A stretch of DNA of 64,000 nucleotides, from positions 4,204,001 to 4,268,000 of the forward strand of contig BRXU01000006.1 in assembly GCA_030267565.1 (NCBI GenBank), written 5' to 3'. The notes below the pieces were generated by a model. The model was not told where the DNA came from. It saw nothing but the letters and a program-made list of their open reading frames with translations, and ran no database searches. The DNA is from Pleodorina starrii. Its lineage: Eukaryota > Chlorophyta > Chlorophyceae > Chlamydomonadales > Volvocaceae. Numbering within the stretch: the stretch's first letter is position 1; every line of letters starts with the position of its first letter. A program made the translations under genes and the position numbers. This document shows, in pieces, positions 23,292 through 33,200 of the stretch.

Positions 23292-23935
23292 ATTACGACG
23301 ATTGGGGCAGTGATAGGTTGGCTGTGGACCCGGGCACTTTCGTTTCGGACGGCAGAAAACCTGGTGTTAAGATGTGCCGTTACAAGCACTGGATGGGGTT
23401 ACCGAAGCAGTTCGAGGGGTACATCCCGCCGGCGCACCACCGTTCCTTACTTCGTTTTCGTTTGTGTGTGTCTGACTTAGCGATTAATAGCGAGAGCAGC
23501 AGGTCTAGGGAGCTTCGTGTGTGTAAGGCGTGTCGCTCTAATGGTGCTGTGGAGGATGAGAAGCATTTTCTGCTGGAGTGCTCTGCGCTTGCGTCTGCGC
23601 GGCAGAGGCTTTGGGATTTGGGTGTGCCCGTTGGTGCGTGTGTTAATGATGTCATGCAAGTTGACGACCAGCGTGGTCTTGCGAGTGCTATTTTCGAAAT
23701 GTTCCGCTTACGGCGAGAATGCATCTCTGCGTAAAGTTGCGCTTGGCAGCTATCTTTCAAGTTATGCCATTCGTCTGTGCTTCTCCTGTATCCTGACGTT
23801 ACATCGCTCTTTGGTTACTGTTTCTCTTGTTTTCGTATGCTTTTCTGCGTGGCTGAAGCGGTTCATGAGCCTCCGGGTTCGTTTGAGCCGTACGAGCTCG
23901 TTGAAGCTTGTAACATCATCATCATCATCAAGGTT
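23292..23935 (+). mobile_element. LINE 3' fragment (family 2) with zinc-knuckle C-terminus and (CAT)n tail
   Basis: The frame up to the stop at 23734 reads DDWGSDRLAVDPGTFVSDGR, PAHHRSLLRFRLCVSDLAIN and RVCKACRSNGAVEDEKHFLL-EC. This is the CxxC...HxxxxC knuckle found after the reverse transcriptase in many non-LTR retrotransposons. It is about 80% identical to the minus-strand copy at 29256-29873. The 3' UTR ends in GCTTGTAACATCATCATCATC, so the tail is a CAT microsatellite rather than poly-A. 5'-truncated and inserted against foldback arm C. Confidence 0.75.
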
Positions 23936-24607
23936 TACGGCGCAGCTCTCTTCTTGTACGTATGCCTTGATTGACTTTTCAGACGGTGCATACTTTCCAA
24001 GCATGCAATGTGTCTCCGATTTTCGTTAAGTCCAACCCGGCAGAAATATGAGCTCCGATCAGCGGTTCAGCGGTACTTATTTCTGCGCTGCACAGTTTTA
24101 GTCATATGTAAACACAGCCTACGTTTGGCGAGAAGTTCGCAGTGGGAACGCGATGGAGATCGCCGAGCGCTTGTTATACCAAGTATATGACATAACTGAA
24201 CGATTGGTCTTGAAGGAAATCATAAACTATGCTAAAATGAGGTTGTACTGGCTGTAACGGGGCGAGGGATCAACATTTGGTCAATTACACCCCCCCCCCC
24301 TGGGGCCACGTTAGACTTTTTGGCCACATACAGTAACGTGTAACGGACCCGTTACCCCATGCGAACTGACCACGTTTCCTGTAAAGTGATAACGTAACGT
24401 GTCATGTAAATCCAGCATTAGGAACAAATGGGGTGCGGTCTGACGACGGCTTCTTGCGCTTGGTAAGAGAGCTGATGGTGCCCATTGCAGTAGGGGGTCG
24501 TCACGGGGTTTACTTCGAGAGGCGTGTGCGTCTCCGTCGTGCAGCAAATCAGCTCCCTCCTGCTAGTATTCGAGCTCACGCTGGGTAAAAGTATGAGTAC
24601 GTTCCCA

Positions 24608-24712
24608 ATTCAGAATGATGATGATGTTACAAGCTTCAGTGAGCTCGTACGGTTCAAACGAACCCGAAGGCTCATGAACCGCCTCAGTCAAGCAAAAGGA
24701 ACAAAAAGATAG
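24608..24712 (-). mobile_element. Short inverted LINE tail (family 2)
   Basis: Reading leftward, CGGTTCATGAGCCTTCGGGTTCGTTTGAACC then GTACGAGCTC and a (CAT)n end match the tail at about 23855-23930, in the opposite orientation. Only the last ~100 bases of the element remain. Confidence 0.65.
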
Positions 24713-24916
24713 GATAAAAAAAAATCAACCGTAGCAGAAAGGGCATAAAGACACCTCAGGCTCCCCACTGAGGCGGATGAGCAGCTGGGCTCCAAAACCA
24801 TCACAGCAGCAGAGCTGCGAGTCGCGCTGGTCAAGAGCCAGCCCGGCAAGGCACCAGGATGGGACGGCATCCCAGCCGACCTGTACCGCAAGTTCTGGTC
24901 CGCCATTGGCCCCACC

Positions 24917-27900
24917 ATGGCCGGCCTATTCACGGCCATTGGCATGACGGAGCAGGTGCCGGCCGGTTTCCTTGAGGGCGTTATCACGGTGCTCTACAAG
25001 AAGGGCGACCCCAAACAGCCCGGTAACTACCGCCCCATCACGCTGCTGTGCTCAGACTACCGTCTGCTCGCCAAGGTGCTGGCCAACCGCCTGGGCCCAG
25101 CCCTGGGAAGCGTCATCTCCCCCGAACAATCGGCCTTCCTCCCCAAACGACTCATCGGGGCCAGCGTGATGTTCCTGCGCCACCTATCCCACCTCCTCCG
25201 CAAGCAGAACCGCCGGGGCCTCCTGGCGTTCCTGGACTTCGCGAAGGCATACGACACGGTGGACCGTGGCTTCCTGCTGGCCGCAATGGAGACGATGGGG
25301 GCGGGCCCGCAGCTGTGCAGCTGGGTACAGCTGCTACTCAGCAACACGCAGGCACGAGCCATGGTCAACGGCTTCAAATCGAGGCTGGTCGTGATGGAGG
25401 CAGGTGTGCGGCAGGGGTGCCCCCTTGCGCCCCTGCTATACCTCTTTGTCGCTCAGGCCCTGCTATGCTGGCTACAGAGCCGAGACGTGGGAGTCAGACT
25501 ACTACCCAGTGCTCCAGACCGCATCACAGCCTGCCAGTTCGCGGACGACACCGAAGTGGCGCTCGAGAGCGAGGAGTCCGTGCCATCCTTCCTGGAGGCC
25601 ATGGAGACCTTTGCCCGGGCATCAGGCCAACGCCTCAATCTGGATAAAGTAGAGCTTCTGAGGGTGGGCGCCGAGAACCCGCAGCAGCAACCACAACCGG
25701 CGGGCAGGCAACAGCCGCAGCCACCGCAGCAGCAACACCAGCCGCAGCAGGAAACCATTGGCGGGCTCAAAGTGGTCACCACCGCCACAGCCCTGAACTT
25801 GCCGGTGGACAACCGGCCCAGCCCCCCGCAGCCCGACTGGCCCAAGATGCTGGCGGGGGCCTACAAGCGGATGCAGCGGCTCTCCCGCTTCCCGCTGTCG
25901 GCCTTTGGCCGGGCCACCGCTGCGTCAGCCTACGGCCTGCAAACGGTCACCTGGCACATGGAGCACGGCGGGCCGCCCCCGGACAGCACGCTGAACCACA
26001 TCGGGCGGCTGACGGCCCGCCTAGTCGACCGGCGACAGGGCCCAGAGGACCGGGGCCAGCGCCTCACCGGCATACCCAGCAGTCTCCTGGCCGGCCACCC
26101 ATCGGCCGGGGGCTTTGGCCTGCTACCGCTCTCCCAACACATTCGCGCGCGCCACGCGGTCTGGGCCGTACGCTTCATGGTGCAGGCTATGCCGACGGCA
26201 GGAGATGGGGAAGGGGGTGTGGGAGCTGAGGCGGCCGCGGAGGCAGGCGGGGATGGCGGGGGGGCAGTGGCAGCCGGCAGTGAGGCCAGGGTCCTACACC
26301 CTTGGATCCGCACACTGTCCGCCTACCTGGAGCTCGTCCACCCCGCTTTCCAGCCGTGGGCCCTGACAACTGCCCGGGCCACGGGGCCCTGGCTCGGCGG
26401 CAGCGACCTGCCCGCCGACATCAGCCGGATCGTGGGGGCCCTGGGGCACCTGCCACCGCCGGAGGACATTGGCAGATCTCCGCTGGTGCCCGGCGACTGG
26501 TGCTGGGGGGCCGCGCTGTGGGGCAACCCGCTGCTACCCAACGCCGCCAACGACGCAAACGTCGTGGCCGTCAGCCGTCGACCGGGCCTGGAAGCATACC
26601 ATGCGGGGCTAACGTCATGCAGGAAACTGCGCACGGTAGGAGACCTGGTACGGGTATGGGTGACACTGGACGGCAGCCAAGCCACCACCCTCCAAGGAGC
26701 GGCCTGGCATGAGTGGGCCCGGGAGCACCTCGACCCAGCCGCGACCCCAGCCCAGCTGCAGGACAAGGAAACGGCCCGTGCAGCTCTGGGGGCCTTGCAT
26801 AACGATATCAGCCCGGCCTGGCTGGAGGCAGCGGGTGTGGTGGAGACCAGGCTACAGCAGCAGCGGCAGCAGGCGGAGGCGGAAGGACTCCAGCAGCAAC
26901 AGCAACCGCCGGCACCGCCACCGCCAGTTTGCGCGCAGGTGATGGCCATGATCGTCGGGCGACTGGGGTGGCGCCTTCCCGGGGGAACGGACGCAGTGCC
27001 GCTCCGCCGCCTGACGGTCAGCCAGGCGACACAACTACAGGACGGGCCGGCCAGCGAGCGGCGAGTGGCTTTGGTCACCAAGTTTGTGCGGGAGGCCCTG
27101 AGCACGCCGGAGAACCAGGCGCCTCCCCACCTCGCCGCCGAGCTCAGCCGTTTCCGGGCAACCCAGGCACGCCTGTGGTCCGGAGTGCGCTGGGAGAACG
27201 ACAACAAGGAGACTATGTGGCGCCTAGCGGTGGACGGCGTACCCCTGCCTGGCAACACACACCTGGTCCGGGTGCCCATTGAGGCGTGCGGGTGCGGGGC
27301 CTATGGGGAGGCCGATGCCGGCCGACCCTGCTCCCCGCGACTGCACCACTTCTGGGAATGCCCGGTCGCGAGGGCCGTTCGGGAGCAGATCGACCGGCAC
27401 CTGCCACCCCCCCAAGCAGCAGCGGGGGCCACCACCACCCGGCAGCAACTCTGGCTCGCCCAAGCGCCACCTGGGTGTGAGCAGGCCCCCTGGGACGTGA
27501 TCGCCCTAGCGGCGCTGTCCGCCATGGAAGTCGGAAGGTGCTGCCTTCGAGCAGCAACCCGAAGGCAGGGGCGGGATGGGGCCGCAGCAGCGACGGGGCA
27601 GCAGCAGCAACAGCAGCAGCAACAGGTGCAGCCCCAGCCAGAGCAGCCCCAGCGACAGGGACCGCGCCAGCGGGCCATCACCGACTTCTTCGCCCGGGAG
27701 GGAGGGACAACACAGCAGGAGGGACCCGCGCTGAACCACCCCGCGGGTGAATCACCGACGCAGGAAGCAGGGGCCGGAGAGGTGGCGGCGGGGGAAGCGG
27801 CGGCGGCAGCAGTAGGGGCAGCAGCGGCAGCAGCGCGGGGTGCAGCCGAAGCCTCGCCGCTGGAACGGGCGCGCGCCCGCGCGGTGACGGACTTCTGGGC

Positions 27901-28030
27901 GCGCTTGCGCTCGTTCGCGGCGCTGGAGACCCCCCGGCACGGCTGGGACAGAGTGGGGCCGCAGCACCCCATCCTAGCGGTCGTTGAGGAGCGAATGCGG
28001 TGCGCAGCCCCGGTGGAGATCACGGCCTAA
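24917..28030 (+). CDS. LINE ORF2: reverse transcriptase, zinc knuckle, C-terminal PIP-box-like motifs
   Basis: 1,037 codons from the first ATG, without a stop or frameshift; the frame is also open upstream to ~24749. RT landmarks: VLYKKGDPKQPGNYRPITLL (residues 26-44), FLDFAKAYDTVD (105-116), GVRQGCPLAPLLY (163-175), catalytic FADD (208-211), then the SGQRLNLDK thumb-side block. Residues ~260-780 are a linker region with several Gln-rich inserts. A CGCG...C...HHFWECP zinc knuckle lies at ~790-817. The C-terminal 150 residues are Gln/Ala-rich and carry QRAITDFF (918-925) and VTDFW (990-994). RT copies its RNA at a nicked target in the nucleus. The clean frame suggests a recent insertion, but without the endonuclease it should not be autonomous. 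Confidence 0.88.
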   Translation: MAGLFTAIGMTEQVPAGFLEGVITVLYKKGDPKQPGNYRPITLLCSDYRLLAKVLANRLGPALGSVISPEQSAFLPKRLIGASVMFLRHLSHLLRKQNRRGLLAFLDFAKAYDTVDRGFLLAAMETMGAGPQLCSWVQLLLSNTQARAMVNGFKSRLVVMEAGVRQGCPLAPLLYLFVAQALLCWLQSRDVGVRLLPSAPDRITACQFADDTEVALESEESVPSFLEAMETFARASGQRLNLDKVELLRVGAENPQQQPQPAGRQQPQPPQQQHQPQQETIGGLKVVTTATALNLPVDNRPSPPQPDWPKMLAGAYKRMQRLSRFPLSAFGRATAASAYGLQTVTWHMEHGGPPPDSTLNHIGRLTARLVDRRQGPEDRGQRLTGIPSSLLAGHPSAGGFGLLPLSQHIRARHAVWAVRFMVQAMPTAGDGEGGVGAEAAAEAGGDGGGAVAAGSEARVLHPWIRTLSAYLELVHPAFQPWALTTARATGPWLGGSDLPADISRIVGALGHLPPPEDIGRSPLVPGDWCWGAALWGNPLLPNAANDANVVAVSRRPGLEAYHAGLTSCRKLRTVGDLVRVWVTLDGSQATTLQGAAWHEWAREHLDPAATPAQLQDKETARAALGALHNDISPAWLEAAGVVETRLQQQRQQAEAEGLQQQQQPPAPPPPVCAQVMAMIVGRLGWRLPGGTDAVPLRRLTVSQATQLQDGPASERRVALVTKFVREALSTPENQAPPHLAAELSRFRATQARLWSGVRWENDNKETMWRLAVDGVPLPGNTHLVRVPIEACGCGAYGEADAGRPCSPRLHHFWECPVARAVREQIDRHLPPPQAAAGATTTRQQLWLAQAPPGCEQAPWDVIALAALSAMEVGRCCLRAATRRQGRDGAAAATGQQQQQQQQQVQPQPEQPQRQGPRQRAITDFFAREGGTTQQEGPALNHPAGESPTQEAGAGEVAAGEAAAAAVGAAAAAARGAAEASPLERARARAVTDFWARLRSFAALETPRHGWDRVGPQHPILAVVEERMRCAAPVEITA

Positions 28031-28534
28031 GCAGCTGTGCTAGTGACGGGGCAGGGGCGTTGGTTGGACGGGAGGAGGGAGCGGGCGGTGGGGGGGAGGA
28101 GGGTGGGGGGGATTGGAGGGCTGGGGGGGGAGCCTGGAGAGGGCGAGTGGAGCGAGGAGAGCAGGAAGGGCGGTGGGCAAGGGGAGGGCTGGGCGTGCGG
28201 GCAAGGGTTTCCTGGCCGAGGGTCTCGTGGGCTAGCAGGGAGGGGAAGGAGCAGGCCTGTGTGCTTTGTCTGGTGTGAGTGTGGGTGTGTACCCTCTTCC
28301 CGGGAGACGGGGCCCGTCGAGGAGTAAGGGGCGGTTTTGTGCTGTCTGGCGGCTGAGGAGTGCGGCGCGGGAGGCCTGCAGTTTTGGCGCTTTAGGGAGA
28401 GGGAGAGGTGGAGAGGGAGGGGTTGCAGAGGGAGGGTAGGTGGTGCTGGGCTCCGCAGGCGGCCAGGGACGGAGGGGCAGGTTTTCTCTGCGTGGTAGGC
28501 GAGGGCAGGCAGCGCCTATGAGCCGTGCCCCGTA

Positions 28535-29071
28535 GTGGGTTTTCCAGGGGGGCGCCGCGCCGGCTTGTCATGTAGCCCCCAGGAGGAGGCCGCCTGGCGG
28601 GCCAACGAGTGGTTGGGTGCTTTAGTGAGCGGTTCCTGCAGCAGCACCTTGGTTGTCGTGTTCGTTGTGGCAGTTGGGCTCCTTGCTGTGCTGGCTTTCG
28701 TGGGAGCCCTTGGTGAGGGGACTCAGCCCCTCGTTCTCGTGAGGGACCTTGTCTGGGGGCCTAGGTGGGCTTTCCCTTGCCTCGTTTTTTTTCTGGGCTG
28801 CGGTGGTGCCGCCCCGTTGTCGTGGGCCCCTGCCCCAGGGGTAGAGGGCGTTCAGAGGCACTCTTTGCGTAGAGCTCTAGAGCCCCGTGAGCGCGCGAGG
28901 AGGCTGGCCAGGTGGGGGGTGGTAGCTAGTCTTGGTAGGGCGTTTTTGGTTGAGGTGTGTGACGCCTCTCGCGTGGCTCCCGCTAAGCGCGGCCCGCAGT
29001 CGTCTGCGCCGCTGAGTTGGTTGGCCAGGGGCCGTGGTGGGTGCCCCTGGCTGACGCGAGTGAGGGAGTGA
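28535..29071 (+). other. Open frame inside the LINE 3' UTR, not proposed as a gene
   Basis: 178 codons with a hydrophobic segment (STLVVVFVVAVGLLAVLAFV). It lies between the LINE ORF stop and the end of the element, in GT-rich sequence where long frames arise by chance. Listed because it is the only content of a 1.1 kb stretch. Confidence 0.25.
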
Positions 29072-29255
29072 GGCGCGCGCGGCGGAACAGACGGACGTAG
29101 CCGCGCGCCCGCCCCTGCGCTGTGTCTCGGCCCGGTCAGGGCCCCCGGTGCTCGTCCTGTCTCAGGGCGAGTCGCCCACAGTGTAACACCCGTTAACCAT
29201 AAGACAGATACGTCACAAAAGCGCAACATGACCTGAGAAGGAGTCTCCATCGACT

Positions 29256-29912
29256 CTACGCGGCGATGCGCTCGCGCCGTAAGCAAAACATGTCATAAAC
29301 AACCTTTGCAAGACCGCGCTGATCGTCTATTTGCATGACGTCGCAAACACTCGCTCCCTCCGGTACACCCAGGTCCCAAAGCTTCTGCCGCGCTGACACG
29401 AGAGCAGAACACTCCAACAGGAAGTGCTTCTCGTCCTCGACGGCACCATTAAAGCGACACGCCTTGCACACACGCAACTCCCTGGCTCGATTACTCTCGC
29501 TATTAACCGCCAGGTCTGATACGCATAACCGAAAACGGAGAAGGGCACGGTGGTGCGCCGGGGGAATGTAACCCTCGAACTGCTTCGGCTGCCCCATCCA
29601 GTGCTTGTGACGGCACATTTTCACGCCAGGCTTCCTGCCATCCGTAACGAAAGAGCCCGGGACGACGGCCAACCTGTCACTGGCCCAATCATCGTTAATG
29701 CGCCCCCTAAGAGTGTCCAACAGCGCCTCAACGTCGAGCTTGCACGTAGAGTACCGTCTAACCTTGGCGTCGATGGTACCCGCCGTCGCATCCTCCGGCC
29801 AGTCATGCCTTAAGATATTCAGAGCCCGAATGACCTTAGACCCCCAGCCGTCCCCCTGCAAATCCGATTCCAATGCCAGCCGGATCTCGTGACGAAAAAC
29901 ACTGTGGTATAT
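29256..29912 (-). mobile_element. LINE 3' fragment (family 2), minus strand
   Basis: The minus frame from about 29905 reads EIRLALESDLQGDGWGSKVI, ...INDDWASDRLAVVPGSFVTD, PAHHRALLRFRLCVSDLAVN, then RVCKACRFNGAVEDEKHFLL-EC. It stops at 29256 after LRRERIAA. This is the same family as 23292-23935 but about 150 codons longer at the 5' side. The reverse transcriptase is absent, so the copy is 5'-truncated. Its 3' end near 29165 abuts the family-1 element. Confidence 0.75.
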
Positions 29913-30275
29913 GCTGCTAGTGAATGATACTCTGCATTAATTCGCACTGCTGCCGTACTGTTACCGGTACTCAACTTTTTTGCAACAGAATGGCAGCATA
30001 TACATGCGAAAGCATTGCCGAGGCGTTTGTTCGCTGAAGATAATTGTCATTAACGTCTGACGTAGCCTGAGAACATCTTTTTCGTTTCCCACTCAGGAAA
30101 AAGATACGGAAACAATGACTCGATGACGGGACACCCAAGGCCGTTCCTGTGTCCTAGACTATATGTTTTATGTGTATAGAATGACCTGACACAAATTGAA
30201 CTTTCGATCCTTGGCGGCCCAGGATTCAGTGCCAACCAAGACGTGCCGTTAAGTTGATAATTTAGACAAGGAATC
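29913..30275. other. Upstream region of the CHERP-like gene
   Basis: AT-rich compared with its surroundings. Presumably carries the promoter and 5' UTR of the plus-strand gene starting at 30276. No clear TATA box assigned. Confidence 0.4.
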
Positions 30276-33200
30276 ATGGCTGGAGCCAGCTCGAGTGGTC
30301 AGCCACCCTTCTTCAGCCCATGGGAGCCGATGCCCGCTTTCGCGATGCCGCCCGCGGACTCCACCCTCGCCGAGCGCATCCAGCTGCTGGTCAAGTACGC
30401 CAGCACCAACGGACCCAGCTTCATAGACATGATGCGACAAAAGCAGGCGGGCGATCCCAAGTTCGCCTTCCTGACCAACGGCGAGGGGTCGGAGTACTTC
30501 CGCTGGCTGCTCTACGCCACCGCCTACCAGCTGCCAGCGGACCGACCTCTGCCGGCCGGGGCATACCCCCCGCACGCTGCCGCCGCGGCGGGGGCTGCGG
30601 GGCCTCCGCCGGCGCAGCCCCCGCCGTATCATCCGCCGTCGGGGCCCCCGGTCGCAGGGCACCACCATCCGCCTATGATTAACCCCATGGCGCAAGCCTA
30701 CCACCCCGGTGGGTATTATGCTCCTCCACCGCCGCATCCGGTGGCTGCGCCGCCGCCACCGTACGGCGCTCCGCCGCCTCATGTCGTACACCACCAGCCG
30801 CCGCCGCCAGGCTACCCGCACCCGCACCACCCGCCACCGCCGGCTGCGGTGGCGCCGCCGCCACCGCAAGCGCCGCCGGTCACCGCGGCGGCACCGCCAC
30901 CGCCACCTCCGGTTAGCGCGGCGGCGGCACCGCCGCCGCCGCCGCCTGCTCCGGAACCGCAGCAGCAGCCGTCGGGCGGGTTCGCGAAGGCGGCCCCTTC
31001 CGCCGCAGCGCCAGCAGCAACGTTCGGGCTGCCGGGGGACGTTGCTGGGGAGCTTGCCGCCATTCTGGACGGGCTTACGTCATCCAAGGTAAGGCCCCGT
31101 GTGCGCCCGCGTAGGGTACCCCGCACAGATGCGGGTTGCCGAGATGCGGGTGCCGGACATGTGGTCGCCCCGTGCGCCTTGATGGCGCAGCAAGTTCCTC
31201 GCACGCGGCGCGGCTGTCCGCATCTGTGAACTACAGGTTTCTCGAAGCGGCGTCGAAGAGTGATCTGAAGAAGCACGGGAGCAGGCCACGCGGCATGCCA
31301 CCACGTGCGGCCGTGACACGTGCGGTCGTGCAATCCTCCCTTTCTCCCTCCCTCTCTCCCTCCCTCCTCGCGCTTATGATGATTATGATGATCATCTCGC
31401 TCGTCCTTGTTTGTTCCTGTGTTGTTGTTGTTCTTTCGCCCGCCTGCTTTCATTCTCCAGGATTCCATCAAGTCCGCCGCCGCCTGGTTCATGTCGCACC
31501 TGGCGCACGCGGGCGGCCTGGCGCTGACGGCCGCCAGTCGGGCAGTCGGCTACTCGGACAGCGAGAAGCAGCTGCATCTGATCTACCTGGCGAACGACGT
31601 GCTGTTCAAGGGGTGGGTGACCCGCGGGTCGGCGGGTCGGCTGGGGGCGGGCGGGCGCGGCGCCCAATGGGTGACCCAAGGGGTCGGCGGGGCGGGTGGG
31701 GGCGGGCGGGCCCGGAGGTGGGCCATGGGCCAGTTTGTCTGGTGCGTTGCGCAGCGGAGGGGCAAGGCACCCCGCCCGGCCCCCTCCCCCGATCTGCCAC
31801 CATTCGTCAGCCGCTTGTCCGCTTGCCTCCTTGGTCTTGCATGCTCTACGCCAGAACCCCACGCACGCATTCCTGTGCAATGTGGACTGTCATACTCTAT
31901 CCCCACATGAGCCCTTCACAGCCCTCAACCCCCACCCGCTGTGGTATCTTCTTTTTTACCACCCTCCTCCTCCAGGCTTGCGCAGCGCACCGCCCTGGGC
32001 CACTCCACCGACGCCGTCTCCACCGCTTTCCAGCCCGTCATCGGCGCCATGCTGGCGGCCGCATACAACACCGCCGGCCGCGCCGACAAGATCCGGCAGC
32101 GCCTGGACAAGATCCTGCGGTTCTGGGGCGAAAAACACGTGCGTTGTTTTCTGTCTTATTTGCGTCGGTGGTGCGAACAATCCGCCAGCGTCGGGGTACG
32201 GCGTCCGGGCACACATGTTGTACGGCGCGTCCCCGCTCCCGTCCTCCCCGTGTCTTTACCCCGCTCCTTGCATGCTGTCGGCCGACTGACATTGTGTCGC
32301 ATGGTACGACCGACAACCCATATCGTACAGGTGTACGGCGATGACGCGATGACGATGATCGAGGACGCGGCATTCAACACCGACGACCCGACATCGCTGC
32401 TCCAATCAGTCATGCCGGAACCGACGCAGCCGCAACAGCAGGTGGCGGCGGCGCCGTGGCAGCAGCAGCAGCAGGGGCAGCCGGCGGCACCATGGATGCA
32501 TGCGGCAGCGGCGCCGCCGCCGGCGGCGTCAGCGCCGGCGTCCGGAGGATGGGGTCCGCCGCCGCCGGGGGCGCCGGGGCCTCCACCCGGCGGCGCTGCC
32601 GCTGGCCAGCACCCCGGCGGCCCGTGGGGGCCGCCGCCGCCGCAGGCGGCGCCGTATGGCCACCCGGCGGCGCCGCCGCCGCCGTACGGCGCACCGGCCC
32701 CACAGCAGGTGCGGTGCCTGGGGCGGTGCGGCGCGGTGCGATGAGATGCATAGAACGGAGGAAGGCACTAACGCACACGCATGTATCCGATTCTTGCCAT
32801 GCCGAAAGGTGTAGTTTTGGCGCGGCGTCGATGTGCCTCTTGTACCGGTACTCGCACTTGGCAAGGAGACGCGCAAAAAAGCCATTCATCTCAGCAAACT
32901 GACCCCAGCCGGCTTCGAACCCACGCGCTCCAACCGCAGGCGCCCTGGTTTGGTGGCTCCGGGGCCACCGGGCCAGCCCCGCCGCCGCACCACCAGCCGC
33001 AGCAGGCGCCGCCAGTGGCGGGGGTGCCGATGGGCTTGCAGGGGGCGGCTGGGGCGACAGGTGCCCCTCCAATGACAAGTGGGTGCTGGGGGCGTCAGGG
33101 GGCGTCAGGGGACGTTAGAAAGCGAGCGGGGCGGAACGAAGGGTTGACCAGCCAGCCTGGGGGCGTGGGAGGCATGGGGTGCGGCAGGCGCGGGTGCTTG

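Larger units (their letters stand above)
19458..24166. mobile_element. Composite insertion bounded by 44-bp direct repeats with internal 19-bp inverted termini
   Basis: The 44-base string beginning GTTTGGCGAGAAGTTCGCAG is identical at 19458-19501 and 24123-24166. Just inside, ATAAGTACCGCTGAACCGC (19504-19522) is matched by its exact inverse at 24062-24080. Between them lie foldback arms, tandem repeats and a LINE 3' fragment. No transposase is visible. The direct repeats do not abut the right inverted terminus (42 bases lie between), so this is not a textbook target-site duplication. Confidence 0.45.
24746..29160 (+). mobile_element. LINE (non-LTR retrotransposon, family 1), 5'-truncated, with intact RT frame
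   Basis: Coding sequence is open from about 24749, preceded by an A-rich stretch, and starts in mid-domain with PTEADEQLGSKTITAAELRV and KSQPGKAPGWDGIPADLYRK. The apurinic endonuclease domain is therefore missing. The 3' UTR after 28030 is about 1.1 kb and G-rich; its end near 29160 is an estimate, where family-2 sequence begins on the other strand. Confidence 0.75.
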
